5,681 bases of DNA from Bacilli bacterium (GTDB lineage: Bacteria > Bacillota_I > Bacilli_A > RFN20 > CAG-826). Of this stretch, positions 4,965 to 5,681 are shown piece after piece (the stretch's first letter is position 1; each line of letters opens with the position of its first letter). The notes beneath the pieces are model-generated. The model was not told where the DNA came from. It saw only the letters and a list, made by a program, of their open reading frames with translations, and made no database searches. The position numbers were made by a program, and so were the translations under genes. Location: contig JAFZVO010000069.1 of assembly GCA_017617775.1 (NCBI GenBank), positions 1 through 5,681 of the forward strand, given 5' to 3'.

Positions 4965-5681
4965 TTATTGAGCAGCGACTGCTTCTTCTTCCTCGTAGAG
5001 CATCTTTCTATCGACGATTAAGTTGACGATGATGCCGACCACTAAGCCAGCGGCGAGTGGGATGAGGATGGAGAACACGAGGCTCATGCTCTTAGTGACG
5101 TCTAAGACGTTGCTGTTGGTGAATGTCACATCCGCGTTATCAACATAGACTTCATTCATCGCTGATTTATAAGCTGGAATTTCTGCAGCCAAATCGTTGT
5201 AAATCTTTGTCATATCTTTGATGAATTGTTCATGACCTTCGACTTCTGCAGGTTTCTTGTTGTAGTTGCTGATCTGCTCATCAATTTGTCTAACCTTTAA
5301 ATCGATGTTGTGGTTTCTGACGATTAAGGATTCCATTCTCTCGCCTAAACCAGTGACTTGGGCTTTATCACCAAGGCTGATGATTGTCGCTTTGAAGGAG
5401 TCGATTAAATCTTGGTTATCTTTCTTTTCGCCGCCGTTACCGTCTTCACCAACGAGAACAATTTTCTCTTGGGCTAAAGAAGCAACATTAATCTTTGTGT
5501 AATCTGGAGTTAAACCATAATTGATAATCATGTTCTTTAATAAAGAGACTTTGCTGCTATCAATGATGGAATTGATGGTATAGATGTTAGAGGCAATCTT
5601 ATCAGATAAAGTCGAAGAGATCTTTAACGCTTTCATCGTGTTGTAGCCGTTGATCATCGTATTCGCTTGAGTGGATAATAG
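4965..5681 (-). CDS. Coiled-coil protein with one C-terminal membrane helix (N-terminus outside the window)
   Basis: The frame stays open to the window edge (eight codons upstream of the first ATG, at 5657, reading LLSTQANT), and no Shine-Dalgarno precedes that ATG, so the gene probably starts beyond the window. Of 238 visible residues, the middle (about 113-175) is charged and heptad-like, consistent with a coiled coil (for example RQIDEQISNYNKK). One transmembrane helix follows at about 200-224 (SLVFSILIPLAAGLVVGIIV), then a short acidic tail, DRKMLYEEEEAVAAQ. A long helical region ending in a C-terminal membrane helix recalls Wzz-type polysaccharide co-polymerases, which also have an N-terminal helix. 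However, the proline-rich motif usual before their last helix is not seen, so this is only a suggestion. An envelope role is likely, the function is unknown. It converges on the subtilase gene through a shared hairpin. Confidence 0.75.
   Translation of the reverse strand, partial: LLSTQANTMINGYNTMKALKISSTLSDKIASNIYTINSIIDSSKVSLLKNMIINYGLTPDYTKINVASLAQEKIVLVGEDGNGGEKKDNQDLIDSFKATIISLGDKAQVTGLGERMESLIVRNHNIDLKVRQIDEQISNYNKKPAEVEGHEQFIKDMTKIYNDLAAEIPAYKSAMNEVYVDNADVTFTNSNVLDVTKSMSLVFSILIPLAAGLVVGIIVNLIVDRKMLYEEEEAVAAQ

Noticed and set aside
5266..5502. Plus-strand open frame opposite the C-terminal coiled-coil gene
   Set aside because: It is antisense to a longer, coherent frame with a membrane helix, and no start signal is visible.

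Overview
The window looks like chromosomal DNA from a low-GC, Gram-positive-type bacterium (Firmicutes/Bacilli or a relative of the Mollicutes, plausibly an uncultured gut lineage). The basis is strong AGGAGG-type ribosome binding sites, short intergenic gaps, U-tract hairpin terminators, an A/T-biased codon choice and a lipobox lipoprotein with a starch-binding-like module. Tryptophan is written TGG throughout and TGA closes one gene, so the standard bacterial code fits better than the Mycoplasma code. The taxonomic placement is inference; no marker gene is present.

Layout from left to right: (1) the C-terminal part of an SPFH/stomatin-family membrane-associated protein, cut by the window start, with an A-E-G-rich coiled coil in an 11-residue rhythm, then a hairpin terminator. 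(2) A probable two-gene plus-strand operon: a 454-residue HipA-like kinase with an added C-terminal winged helix, followed 31 bases later by a 137-residue four-helix membrane protein of unknown function. It ends at a hairpin that can serve both strands. (3) A minus-strand pair: gpmA (2,3-bisphosphoglycerate-dependent phosphoglycerate mutase), whose stop codon overlaps the start of a 67-residue CopZ-like heavy-metal-binding protein. (4) A 68-base divergent intergenic region, then a plus-strand secreted subtilisin-like lipoprotein with a C-terminal carbohydrate-binding-like module, ended by a second two-way hairpin. (5) A minus-strand, window-truncated membrane protein with a coiled coil and one C-terminal transmembrane helix, of unknown function.

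The genes do not form one pathway. gpmA and the SPFH protein are housekeeping. The most interesting parts are the HipA-like kinase that carries its own DNA-binding-like domain, has no visible HipB antitoxin and is paired with a small membrane protein, and the surface subtilase fused to a starch-binding-like module. No CRISPR array, insertion sequence, tRNA, rRNA or riboswitch was seen. No stretch longer than about 110 bases lacks a gene.
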